Of a DNA stretch of 64,000 nt, positions 54,236 through 64,000 are shown in pieces. A model generated the notes under the pieces. That model ran no database searches, was not told where the DNA came from, and saw nothing but the letters and a program-made list of their open reading frames with translations. The DNA comes from Actinostola sp. cb2023 (Eukaryota; Cnidaria; Anthozoa; Actiniaria; Actinostolidae). The translations under genes and the position numbers were made by a program. The DNA lies in the NCBI GenBank assembly GCA_033675265.1, contig JAUJYZ010001362.1, positions 172,787-236,786 on the forward strand. Reading direction: 5' to 3'. Position 1 is the stretch's first letter. Every line of letters begins with the position of its first letter.

Positions 54236-55072
54236 TTAAGTTTCTAGCTTGTCTGAATATGAGATATTCTCTATCATAACACAGGGACCACGTTGCTTTG
54301 TAAGCGACCACTCAGATTCTGATATACCCTGCGAGCAGAGTTTTTTTTGTACTCGCTTAAAAACCTCTGCTCGCAGGGTAATTCTGATTCTATATCTTAT
54401 AGATTGAAAATACTGTTGTGTGAAACGTTGTTTGCATGCAGTGCGCATTATAATACAGCACTGATGCAGCACTGTAGTATTGGATACGTATACTGATATC
54501 GTGCTATATAGTGATGAGATATTGTACTATATAAGGAGACATGACATGACCTTACATTCAACGAATCTCTTTGGTGACAATAACGTACAAATACATTACG
54601 TATTACATTTCACCACACGAGCTAAAAGCTCTCGTAGGCGACCTGGTTGCTTTATATGCGAGCGGCCAATTCAAGCACGGATGAAGACCAACATCGTTTT
54701 CCTGAAAACGGTCAAACTTTTCAAAGAAGCGGTAACATAGCTCTCTTGAATATTTATTTTATTCATAAAGGTTGGCAAAAACGATCGATCACATTTTTCC
54801 TGAATCCGCGCTCTGGACATTCTCGTATAAGCGAAGAATTCTATTGGCTTGCAAGACTGTATTCAGAACATTTCACAAATAACTTTATACGTACATATAT
54901 ATTACTTCAGAACTTTTTGAATACTAACTCACAACTTAACGTCTTCCTTAGAATCAAAAATAACTTTATACCGTTTTATGCGAATATTTCAGAACTTTCT
55001 GAATAACTCACAGTCCGCTAGCTTAGTGTGTCCCTTACTTGCGTAGTCATGTCGCTCTGTCCTTAGAATCAA
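54236..55072 (+). repeat. Upstream block of copy B, shared with copy C
   Basis: Almost identical to 60545-61388, with only small indels. It holds the hairpin at 54325-54380. It should contain the promoter of copy B. Minus-strand and plus-strand ORFs here (for example 54472-54236) are the same in both copies but not recognisable. Confidence 0.7.
54325..54380. other. Conserved stem-loop upstream of copy B (also 60634-60689)
   Basis: TACCCTGCGAGCAGAG pairs perfectly over 16 bp with CTCTGCTCGCAGGGTA, loop of 24 bases containing a T8 run. It is identical in the two duplicated units. Confidence 0.8.
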
Positions 55073-58000
55073 ATGCCTTTTTTTTCCAATTTTTGTAGAG
55101 TCGTAATGCGTCAACTATCGAGGTTGAAGGGTAAACTTGGATGGATGATAAACAGAATATCAAGAAGCAAGTTCCTTCAACTCCAGTTGTTCATATTAAT
55201 CTTTGTCGTAGCAGTATTGGGGATTATCCTCCTTTCGTTAACAAAAAGTACGATGAATTCTGCTTTTAGAAAAGGAATCCTCCCTCTTGAGAAAGATGTT
55301 CTCACAAGTATGAAGGACTGGAAGTATGGCAAGTGTTCGCCACACAAGGCAAGTAACGAATCCCTGGAAATGGTGCGAGATTTGTACAAATTAGACCCTG
55401 GACTGACAAGGTGCAAATCTCCTGCAGGGAAAACGATCTGTCAAATAAAACCTCGCCGTAAAAGCTCGAGCGATGGAAAGGGTTATGGAGCCACAGTAGA
55501 TTGTAATCCCATCTGCAAGGAACACAATAAATCTCAAAGTCTAAATATCCTGACGGTTCGTGATGGACAAATCAAAAATGTGGGATCTTTTCAAAGTAGA
55601 GTGGATCTTGAAAAAGGTCTTTTGAATGTTATAAGTGAAAACATCAAGAAGAAAATCCACTTTATTGTTCTTCGTTGCACTTTAAAAGACTCCAATCAGA
55701 TCGTCTCTCAAATTCTTCCACTGGATCCACGTTTGACCATCAGGAGAAATACAACAAAGTCACGTGACAAGAACTTAGTCAATATCAATATTCTTCTTCT
55801 TGATTCGGTATCGCGGGCTCATTTCCACCGATCTTTGCCCAAAACTATTGAAGTGTTTAGTAAATGGAACAATGATCCTTCATCAGCGCCTGCTCGAGTG
55901 TTCGATTTCGAGCTGTTTCAAGCAGTTGAAGGACATACGACTGAAAACACTCATGCTTTATTCAATGGGAAACTACTTCCGCTAGAGCGGACCGAGGGAA
56001 GACACTCCGTCCATCCGGGAACCATGTTTGGCGCGTTTCAAAAAGTGGGCTATCAAACGATGTGGCAGGAAGACTTGTGTTGGAAGGCAGTCTGGGGTCT
56101 ACTGTTGGATTTGCTTGCAGGAAGCTGGAACAATCTTCAAGACAAATTAAAAGAAAACTTTATCGACCACGTGGGTAAGGATATCATTAGTAAGTTAGGG
56201 ATTGGGTCGAGTAGGTTCGCAAAGGATTCTTGGTCTGAGAGTCTCTTCGCCAACTCTCCCCAATCCCCTACTCGTGCAACTAAATTTTATAGCAAAGTCA
56301 ACAGAAAATTAAATTCGGGAATCAAATTCCATATTTGGGAATCAATTCCCATATTCGGGAATCAAATTCCATATTTGGTAATGAAATTCCATATTTGGGA
56401 ATCAATTTCCATATTTGGGAATCGATTTCCATATTTGGGAATCGATTTCCATATTTGGGAATCGATTTCCATATTTGGTAATGAAATTCCATATTCGGGA
56501 ATCAAATTCCATATTTGGGAATCGATTTCCATATTTGTGAATCGATTTCCATATTTGGTAATGAAATTCCATATTCGGGAATCAAATTCCATATTGGGGA
56601 ATCGATTTCCATATTTGGGAATCAATTTCCATATTTGGGAATCGATTTCCATATTTGGGAATCGATTTCCATATTAGGGAATCGATTTCCATATTTGGTA
56701 ATGAAATTCCATATTCGGGAATCAAATTCCATATTGGGGATCGATTTCCATATTTGGGAATGATCTCTCAAATGGTAACTCGCCATTATAATTCACTCCA
56801 AATACAGAAGCAAATTTAGGTGGTGTACTAAACTGTGTTTATATCTTGGTAGGAATGACTGATTCGAGCTGTGAAATCCTGGAATACGTCTATGGCGTGA
56901 ATCATCCATTTTATGATCCTACTCAAATTTGCTACAGCGGTCACTTCCAACATTCGTACTTTTTTAACTACACATTGGACACACTCAACGCCATCGCATC
57001 TGACCCACATGCCTTACCGTTAGTTACTTATATGTCTTCAAATGTTGGTCATGACCACCTTGGAAGACGAATTCAAACACTGGACAACGGCCTAGTGCAG
57101 TATATCAATGAACTGTCCCTTAGTGAAGACACTATCACCATCATGTTAGCAGATCACGGCAATACTTACACAAGATATACTGTTTCAATCGCCGAGGGTC
57201 GCTTTGAAATGTTTCATCCACATCTCTTCATTATCATCCCCAATAAAGTAGCGAATCGTTTAGGTAAAGAAGCTCTTAACGCGTTAACTATTAACCAACA
57301 TCGACTGGTGAATGTCATCGATCTGCATCATTCAATAATGGCATTGCTTGACCCCTTAACTGGGCGTGTCAGTCCAAGGGGTCTTTTTACACCCATTTCT
57401 GCTAACCGCACGTGTAATGATATGGAACTTCGAATGCCGAATCTCTGTGTGTGTGAAGGATGGGATACACCTGCAACTAATGACGACATGAAAAAGGTTT
57501 TAGTCGAATACGCTGTAGGGATGTTAAATAATCAATTAGACGAACAGTTGATCAAACATTCTAAGGAAACAAATCGAACGTTTCTACATCGATCATGTAT
57601 TCGATTGCGTGCCGTACAATTCGATGAAGTCCGTGAAAGACGTGATTCTTCTCGCAACTTGTTATTCACATCTATGTTACTCTATGTAGCTTCTGGTGAT
57701 TTGAAAGAGAAGGACACCTTCAACGTGGTGATGGAATCACGTGACATACCATCTCGACGCTCATTGGATATAAAACTCACCCAGTTTGATCGTATGTCAA
57801 GGTATGGTCAATACGGCGCATGCGCTGACAAAGGAGTTCCATTGAAACTTTGTACGTGTTCGTCAGGAGTGAAGACTAAAGCAGCATGGCCGTTGAATGT
57901 GACAGACATATTAGCTCCCGTTGGACCAAAGTACCTAGGGAATCAGAACATCTCACCAATCCATCGTTGTCTTTATTTAGTATCAAGATCACACAATTCT

Positions 58001-58228
58001 ATAAGCTATGGCTACGAGCTGGCAAACATTTGTGAAAGACAAGAGTTTGTAGTTATTGTGGATGTTGGTAGTAGAGGTATCAAGCTATCCCGTGCTTGTC
58101 CGTTTAGCATTACTGTATCTGCTGGCACTACAAGGTTTCTATTAGCAGCACGATTAGAACAACTTCATTTACTAAAGAGCGCCTTTATCGAAGTGGACGT
58201 GAAAGTATCCAAAGTTACGAACTCTTAG
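55073..58228 (+). CDS. DUF229 sulfatase-fold membrane protein, copy B, 825 aa
   Basis: Exon 1 is 55073-56174, exon 2 56853-58228, with the same phase 1 intron position as copy A. The N-terminus differs from A (MPFFSNFCRVVMRQLSRLKG) and an internal ATG (MRQLSRLKG) aligns better with the start of A. The anchor is LQLQLFILIFVVAVLGIILL. The DSVSRAHFHRSLPK, GHTTENTHALFNG, VGHDHLGRR and ADHGNTYTRY motifs are present. The body is nearly identical to copy A, with scattered replacements (S to R at CIRLRAVQF). The frame is intact. The intron array is much longer than in A, and exon 1 stays open into it, so retention would append IPY/HIWES-type repeats. Function as for copy A. Confidence 0.85.
56310..56770 (+). 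repeat. Intron minisatellite, DUF229 copy B (long allele)
   Basis: About 22 units of 21 bp, alternating GGGAATCGATTTCCATATTT, GGGAATCAAATTCCATATTC and GGTAATGAAATTCCATATTT. It begins about 135 bp inside the intron. Confidence 0.9.
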
Positions 58229-60544
58229 TGAAACTATTCAAGGTCATTATGCTACATGTAGTAATTGGTAATAATAATAATTAATATTTATAACATATGT
58301 ATATGATCAAATGCGCATTATTCATATCTAAATATAAATATATCAAAACTAAATTAGAAATACCGTAAGTTATGGATCCTCGTTTCCTCCCCGCTTTCAG
58401 TTTATGGCTCCATGCCGAAACAACTCGGTCCATAACTTGTGCGGACCTCTCACGCAGTTAATATAACAAGACCCTCAATGAGCGTATACTCGGACATTAT
58501 GACAAGTAGATCTCTATCTTTGCTCACCAACACACACCATTGGTAGAACAAGCCACAGCCATATCAAATTTGACAGACGAAGAGACGATAGAGTCATTCT
58601 TCCGTGACAATGTCCGATACTATATACTTGAGCATAGAATTACATCATTAGGCGTTCGGATATCATCGCCCCCGTTTTCAGCCAGTCGAAACCCTGAAAC
58701 AGACATTCCTGACCGATACGATCACATTCTTCGTATTTGTTTTTGATTCTGTGGCCAAACAAAAAAAATTAAAAAGAAAGCCCAATTTATAACTCGGTCA
58801 CTTCCTCCGGAAGTGTCCGAGTAATAAGAGATATTTGCATATAGTTAACTGTCTCTTTTTGCCTCATTTTCTGTCACAATTCAGTTTAAAGGAATGAAAA
58901 ATTGGACGAAGGATTGTTCGGTTTTGTTATTCATTCTTGATGCGCACGCAACGCGCGACTATGATGAGAAATGAGAGGGCTCTGGGAACGAGTTTGTTCT
59001 TTGTAGCTTCCAGTCCTTTTGTCGAAACGTTGCCAGCAGTGTTGGAACGCGTTGAGGATTTTTACACACTCATTTAAGTAGCGTTACGAGTAAGAACGAT
59101 AGCAAAAGACAATAGACTGCGGCATTGAGCTCGCCTCACACACGAATTTGCTTGAATATGTGTAACATGCTGTCTCAGATCGATACCAACTATCAAAGTT
59201 ACCAGGAGAAAATAGAGGAAACTGTGTGCAGTTGCCCATTTTTACTGTGAAAACTGAAGGAGAACGCTATGCAGCCAATAGAAAAGAGGGAAGACAATGG
59301 ATATTTGAATCACAAATTTGAGAACTTTCCTCACACACAATTTTCTTAATTAAAATCAAACCAAAGTTAGTTTGATTAAAAGTGAATTAAATTCTCAAAA
59401 GTTTATCTAATGGAAATGTATTCCTTGGTTGGGTTTCTATTGAATTTATGAGTATGACCCAATGATATTGCAAGTAAGAAGAATGGAAAATTAACACCTT
59501 TTACATTCCTATGCCGTTCATGCTATCGTTCTTACACGGAACGCTACTTAACCTTGAGCACCAAACACAACTGTTTGTTTTGCGTTGTATCATTAGATTG
59601 AAGTGGAGTTCGAGATGATGAAGTACGGGAAGTAACGGGGGTTACAAATGAGTAATTTGCATATCGAAATGTGAGTTGATGAGGATATAGAGTTACCGAC
59701 AAGAACTGAAATGAAATCAGAGAAAATTACGAATATTAGGAGAAAATCACTACGGCGAGTGTGTTGAAATAATGATGTTACAAACTCAAGCGATGTCTCG
59801 ATATTGTTCTGTACGGTTAGACTACATACATCTATTATATGTCCATCTGGGTACTAACAGTCTGTTGAACGCACTTATAACGAATGATCTCGTGTCTTAA
59901 CTTTGTTCATAATTTCCTCGATGATCCAGAGGTTTTTTGTCCTCGGAGCACCGCTCCGAGGTGTTAGAAGGGAATTCTCGGTAAAGCTGGTATCGTCCTT
60001 TAGGTACTTTTATTCAGGTTTTCTGTGCTCTTACAAGCGTACTACTTTACAAGCTAAAATGTAACTATAGAGGTTTTACAATAGATGGTTTATCTTGATT
60101 GATGTCGGTTTTTGTAAAGACCTGTGATTGGCTATATGGTAACGTAATTCTAGATTATGACAGCAGGTATATAGCTATTGAGGGGAGAAAACTAAAGATT
60201 CGATATGGCTATTCTTTGAGATATCGTGTCCAAGTTATACTGTGGGATAGCAGAAGCTACAAGCTATCTGGCTATCTAGAAATATCATACATCAGAACGA
60301 GGGATGATAATGATTTAGCGAGTTCTTGTGTATTAGGGCGTATCAATAGAAAGACATAGATGAATGGAAAAGCAGATGGAAGTATTTTGACATTCTAAAG
60401 AAAGTTGAGTCGACCCGTTGCCAATTGGAAGTTCCGATCCAAAAAATCCATTTAGTTCGTAATGGAATAGTGATTGCTTGGTACATCCTGACACATATGT
60501 CAAGGTATAGCCTTACCGACTAGGATTTAGACATGACATATTAA
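58229..60544. repeat. B-C spacer copy of the duplicated unit
   Basis: Shares its start with 49784-50045 and the rest with 51485-54235. It lacks the 1.4-kb A-B segment and the 678-bp foldback, and preserves the empty TTAA site near 59070. No gene is supported; the short ORFs are not conserved between copies. Confidence 0.7.
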
Positions 60545-61388
60545 TTAAGTTTCTAGCTTGTCTGAATATGAGATATTCTCTATCATAACACAGGGACCAC
60601 GTTGCTTTGTAAGCGACCACTCAGATTCTGATATACCCTGCGAGCAGAGTTTTTTTTGTACTCGCTTAAAAACCTCTGCTCGCAGGGTAATTCTGATTCT
60701 ATATCTTATAGATTGAAAATACTGTTGTGTGAAACGTTGTTTGCATGCAGTGCGCATTATAATACAGCACTGATGCAGCACTGTAGTATTGGATACGTAT
60801 ACTGATATCGTGCTATATAGTGATGAGATATTGTACTATATGATAAGGAGACATGACATGACCTTACATTCAACGAATCTCTTTGGTGACAATAAACGTA
60901 CAAATACATTACGTATTACATTTCACCACACGAGCTAAAAGCTCTCGTATAGGCGACCTGGTTGCTTTATATGCGAGCGGCCAATTCAAGCGCGGATGAA
61001 GACCAACATCGTTTTCCTGAAAACGGTCAAACTTTTCAAAGAAGCGGTAACATAGCTCTCTTGAATATTTATTTTATTCATAAAGGTTGGCAAAAAAACG
61101 ATCGATCACATTTTTCCTGAATCCGCGCTCTGGACATTCTCGTATAAGCGAAGAATTCTATTGGCTTGCAAGACTGTATTCAGAACATTTCACAAATAAC
61201 TTTATACGTACATATATATTACTTCAGAACTTTTTGAATACTAACTCACAACTTAACGTCTTCCTTAGAATCAAAAATAACTTTTATACCGTTTTATGCG
61301 AATATTTCAGAACTTTCTGAATAACTCACAGTCCGCTAGCTTAGTGTCCCTTACTTGCGTAGTCATGTCGCTCTGTCCTTAGAATCAA
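60545..61388 (+). repeat. Upstream block of copy C
   Basis: Counterpart of 54236-55072, with the same 16-bp stem-loop at 60634-60689. Confidence 0.7.
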
Positions 61389-64000
61389 ATGCCTTTTTTT
61401 TCCAATTTTTGTAGAGTCGTAATGCGTCAACTATCGAGGTTGAAGGGTAAACTTGGATGGATGATAAACAGAATATCAAGAAGCAAGTTCCTTCAACTCC
61501 AGTTGTTCATATTAATCTTTGTCGTAGCAGTATTGGGGATTATCCTCCTTTCGCTAACAAAAAGTACGATGAATTCTGCTTTTAGAAAAGGAATCCCCCC
61601 TCTTGAGAAAGATGTTCTCACAAGTATGAAGGACTGGAAGTATGGCAAGTGTTCGCCACACAAGGCAAGTAAAAAATCCCTGGAAATGGTCCGAGATTTG
61701 TACAAATTAGACCCTGGACTGACAAGGTGCAAATCTCCTGCAGGGAAAACGATCTGTCAAATAAAACCTCGCCGTAAAAGCTCGGGCGATGGAAAGGGTT
61801 ATGGAGTCACAGTAGATTGTAATCCCATCTGCAAGGAACACAATCAATCTCAAAGTCTAAATATCCTGACGGTTCGTGATGGACAAATCAAAAATGTGGG
61901 ATCTTTTCAAAGTAGAGTGGATCTTGAAAAAGGTCTTTTGAATGTTAAAAGCGAAAACATCAAGAAGAAAATCCACTTTATTGTTCTTCGTTGCACTTTG
62001 AAACACTCCAATCAGATTGTCTCTCAAATTCTTCCACTGGATCCACGTTTGACCATCAGGAGAAATACAACAAAGTCACGTGACAAGAACTTAGTCAATA
62101 TCAATATTCTTCTTCTTGATTCGGTATCGCGGGCTCATTTCTACCGATCTTTGCCCAAAAACTATTGAAGTGTTTAGTAAATGGAACAATGATCCTTCAT
62201 CAGCGCCTGCTCGAGTGTTCGATTTCGAGCTGTTTCAAGCAGTTGAAGGACATACGACTGAAAACACTCATGCTTTATTCAATGGGAAAAACTACTTCCG
62301 CTAGAGCGGACCGAGGGAAGACACTCCGTCCATCCGGGAACCATGTTTGGCGCGTTTCAAAAAGTGGGCTATCAAACGATGTGGCAGGAAGACTTGTGTT
62401 GGAAGGCAGTCTGGGGTCTACTGTTGGATTTGCTTGCAGGAAGCTGGAACAATCTTCAAGACAAATTAAAAGAAAACTTCATCGACCACGTGGGTAAGGA
62501 TATCATTAGTAAGTTAAGGATTGGGTCGAGTAGGTTCGCAAAGGATTCTTGGTCTAAGAGTCTCTTCGCCAACTCTCCCCAATCCCCTACTCGTGCAACT
62601 AAATTTTATAGCAAAGTCAACAGAAAATTAAATTCGGGAATCAAATTCCATATTGGGGAATTAAATTCCATATTTGTCAACCAAATTCCATAGTTGGGAA
62701 TCAAATTCCATATTTGGGAATCAATTCCCATATTCGGGAATCAAATTCCATATTTGGTAATGAAATTCCATATATTTGGGAATCAATTTCCATATTTGGG
62801 AATCGATTTCCATATTTGGGAATCGATTTTCCATATTTGGGAATCGATTCCATATTTGGTAATGAAATTCCATATTTGCGAATCAAATTCCATATTTGTC
62901 AACCAAATTCCATATTTGTCAACCAAATTCCATATTCGGAAATCAAATTCCATAATTGGGAATCGATTTCATATTTGGGAATCAAATTCCATATTTGTCA
63001 GCCAAATTCCATATTTTGGGAATCGATTTCCATATTCGGGAATCAAATTCCATATTCGGGAATCAAATTCCATATTTGGGAATCGATTTCCATATTTGGG
63101 AATGATCTCTCAAATGGTAACTCGCCATTAATTCACTCCAAATACAGAAGCAAATTTGGGTCGTGTACTAAACTGTGTTTATATCTTGGTAGGGATGACT
63201 GATTCGAGCTGTGAAATCCTGGAATACGTCTATGGCGTGAATCATCCATTTTATGATCCTACTCAAATTTGCTACAGCGGTCACTTCCAACATTCGTACT
63301 TTTTTAACTACACATTGGACACACTCAACGTCATCGCATCTGACCCACATGCCTTACCGTTAGTTACTTATATGTCTTCAAATGTTGGTCATGACCACCT
63401 TGGAAGACGAATTCAAACACTGGACAACGGCCTAGTGCAGTATGTCAATGAACTGTCCCTTAGTGAAGACACCATCACCATCATGTTAGCAGATCACGGC
63501 AATACTTACACAAGATATACTGTTTCAATCGCCGAGGGTCGCTTTGAAATATTTCATCCACATCTCTTCATTATCATCCCCAAATAAAGTAGCGAATCGT
63601 TTAGGTAAAGAAGCTCTTAACGCGTTAACTATTAACCAACATCGACTGGTGAATGTCATCGATCTGCATCATTCAATAATGGCATTGCTCGACCCCTTAA
63701 CTGGGCGTGTCAGTCCAAGGGGTCTTTTTACACCCATTTCTGCTAACCGCACGTGCAATGATATGGAACTTCGAATGCCCAATCTCTGTGTGTGTGAAGG
63801 ATGGGATACACCTGCAACTAATGACCACATGAAAAAGTTTTAGTCGAATACGCTGTAGGAATGTTAAATAATCAATTAGACGAACAGCTGATCAAACATT
63901 CTAAGGAAACAAATCGAACGTTTCTACATCGATCATGTATTCGATTGCGTGCCGTACAATTCGATGAAGTCCGTGAAAGACGTGATTCTATGTTACTCTA
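61389..64000 (+). pseudogene. DUF229 copy C, frame-disrupted, cut by window edge
   Basis: Exon 1 is 61389-62493 and exon 2 starts at 63193. Compared with copies A and B there is one extra A in cccaaaaactattg (about 62157) and two extra A in gggaaaaactac (about 62287). There is one extra A in ccccaaataaag (about 63581) and one base missing in gaaaaagttttag (about 63836). The first pair sums to three and the second to zero, so the frame returns after each pair, but stops lie between. A 24-bp in-frame deletion follows at about 63988. All four frame-changing indels are in A runs, so uncorrected long-read errors are a serious alternative to true decay. Motifs DSVSRAHFYRSLPK and VGHDHLGRR remain. 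Confidence 0.75.
62632..63105 (+). repeat. Intron minisatellite, DUF229 copy C
   Basis: About 23 units of the same 20-21-bp family as in B, but with a different order, including the GTCAACCAAATTCCATATTT variant that A has and B lacks. Confidence 0.9.

Noticed and set aside
58540..58746. A 68-residue gene (MVEQATAISNLTDEE)
   Set aside because: The paralogous copy near 51565-51775 carries a 4-bp insertion that shifts the frame, so it does not behave as coding sequence.
60099..60359. An 86-residue gene in the B-C spacer
   Set aside because: The matching sequence at 53790-54050 has frame-breaking differences despite high similarity.

Overview
The window is animal nuclear DNA. The genes are split by GT-AG introns with consistent phases, there is no operon structure, and a large share of the sequence is minisatellite, microsatellite, foldback elements and tRNA-derived SINE-like sequence. 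Integrator subunit 5, mitoguardin and an ANKUB1-type protein place it in Metazoa. An early-branching animal such as a sponge or anthozoan is my best guess, from the style of the repeats and of the sulfatase-like DUF229 family, but I cannot prove the phylum.

Layout. Positions 1-6.1 kb hold no gene I can support; they contain a hairpin-rich tandem repeat and several foldback elements. Two exons of a CCCH zinc-finger/WWE (PARP-type) gene lie on the minus strand at 6.8-7.6 kb, and the second runs straight into an 18-bp array. A two-exon multipass membrane protein is on the minus strand at 7.9-9.6 kb. From 10 to 14.8 kb there is repeat-rich DNA with tRNA-like pieces and a decayed duplicate of the mitoguardin 3' end. 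Mitoguardin (MIGA/FAM73 family) occupies 14.9-23.9 kb on the minus strand and contains an in-frame array of about 50 pentapeptides. Divergent from it, INTS5 runs from 24.19 to 37.37 kb on the plus strand. I resolve 22 exons whose phases all agree, giving 955 residues. Most of its larger introns hold a different tandem array. An ANKUB1-type gene faces INTS5 on the minus strand (39.0-42.1 kb). Positions 42.3-47 kb are foldbacks and a fragment of a KIAA1958/ZMYM-like ORF. From 47 to 64 kb there are three head-to-tail copies of a DUF229 gene. The first two are intact. The third has four small A-run indels and a 24-bp deletion and runs off the window.

The genes look like unrelated housekeeping and lineage genes rather than a pathway: transcription (INTS5), mitochondrial outer-membrane dynamics (mitoguardin), a ubiquitin-like/ankyrin adaptor, a PARP-type RNA-binding protein and secretory-pathway sulfatase-fold enzymes.

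The most striking theme is that tandem arrays sit exactly on exon edges. In INTS5 intron 13 the unit repeats the exon end plus its 5' splice site. In mitoguardin every 15-bp unit carries a donor-like CAG/GTACTG in the same phase. In the PARP-type gene the array grows from the exon itself. A second theme is segment duplication with datable insertions: a 678-bp foldback with a TTAA target duplication is present in one DUF229 spacer, and its empty site is preserved in the next.
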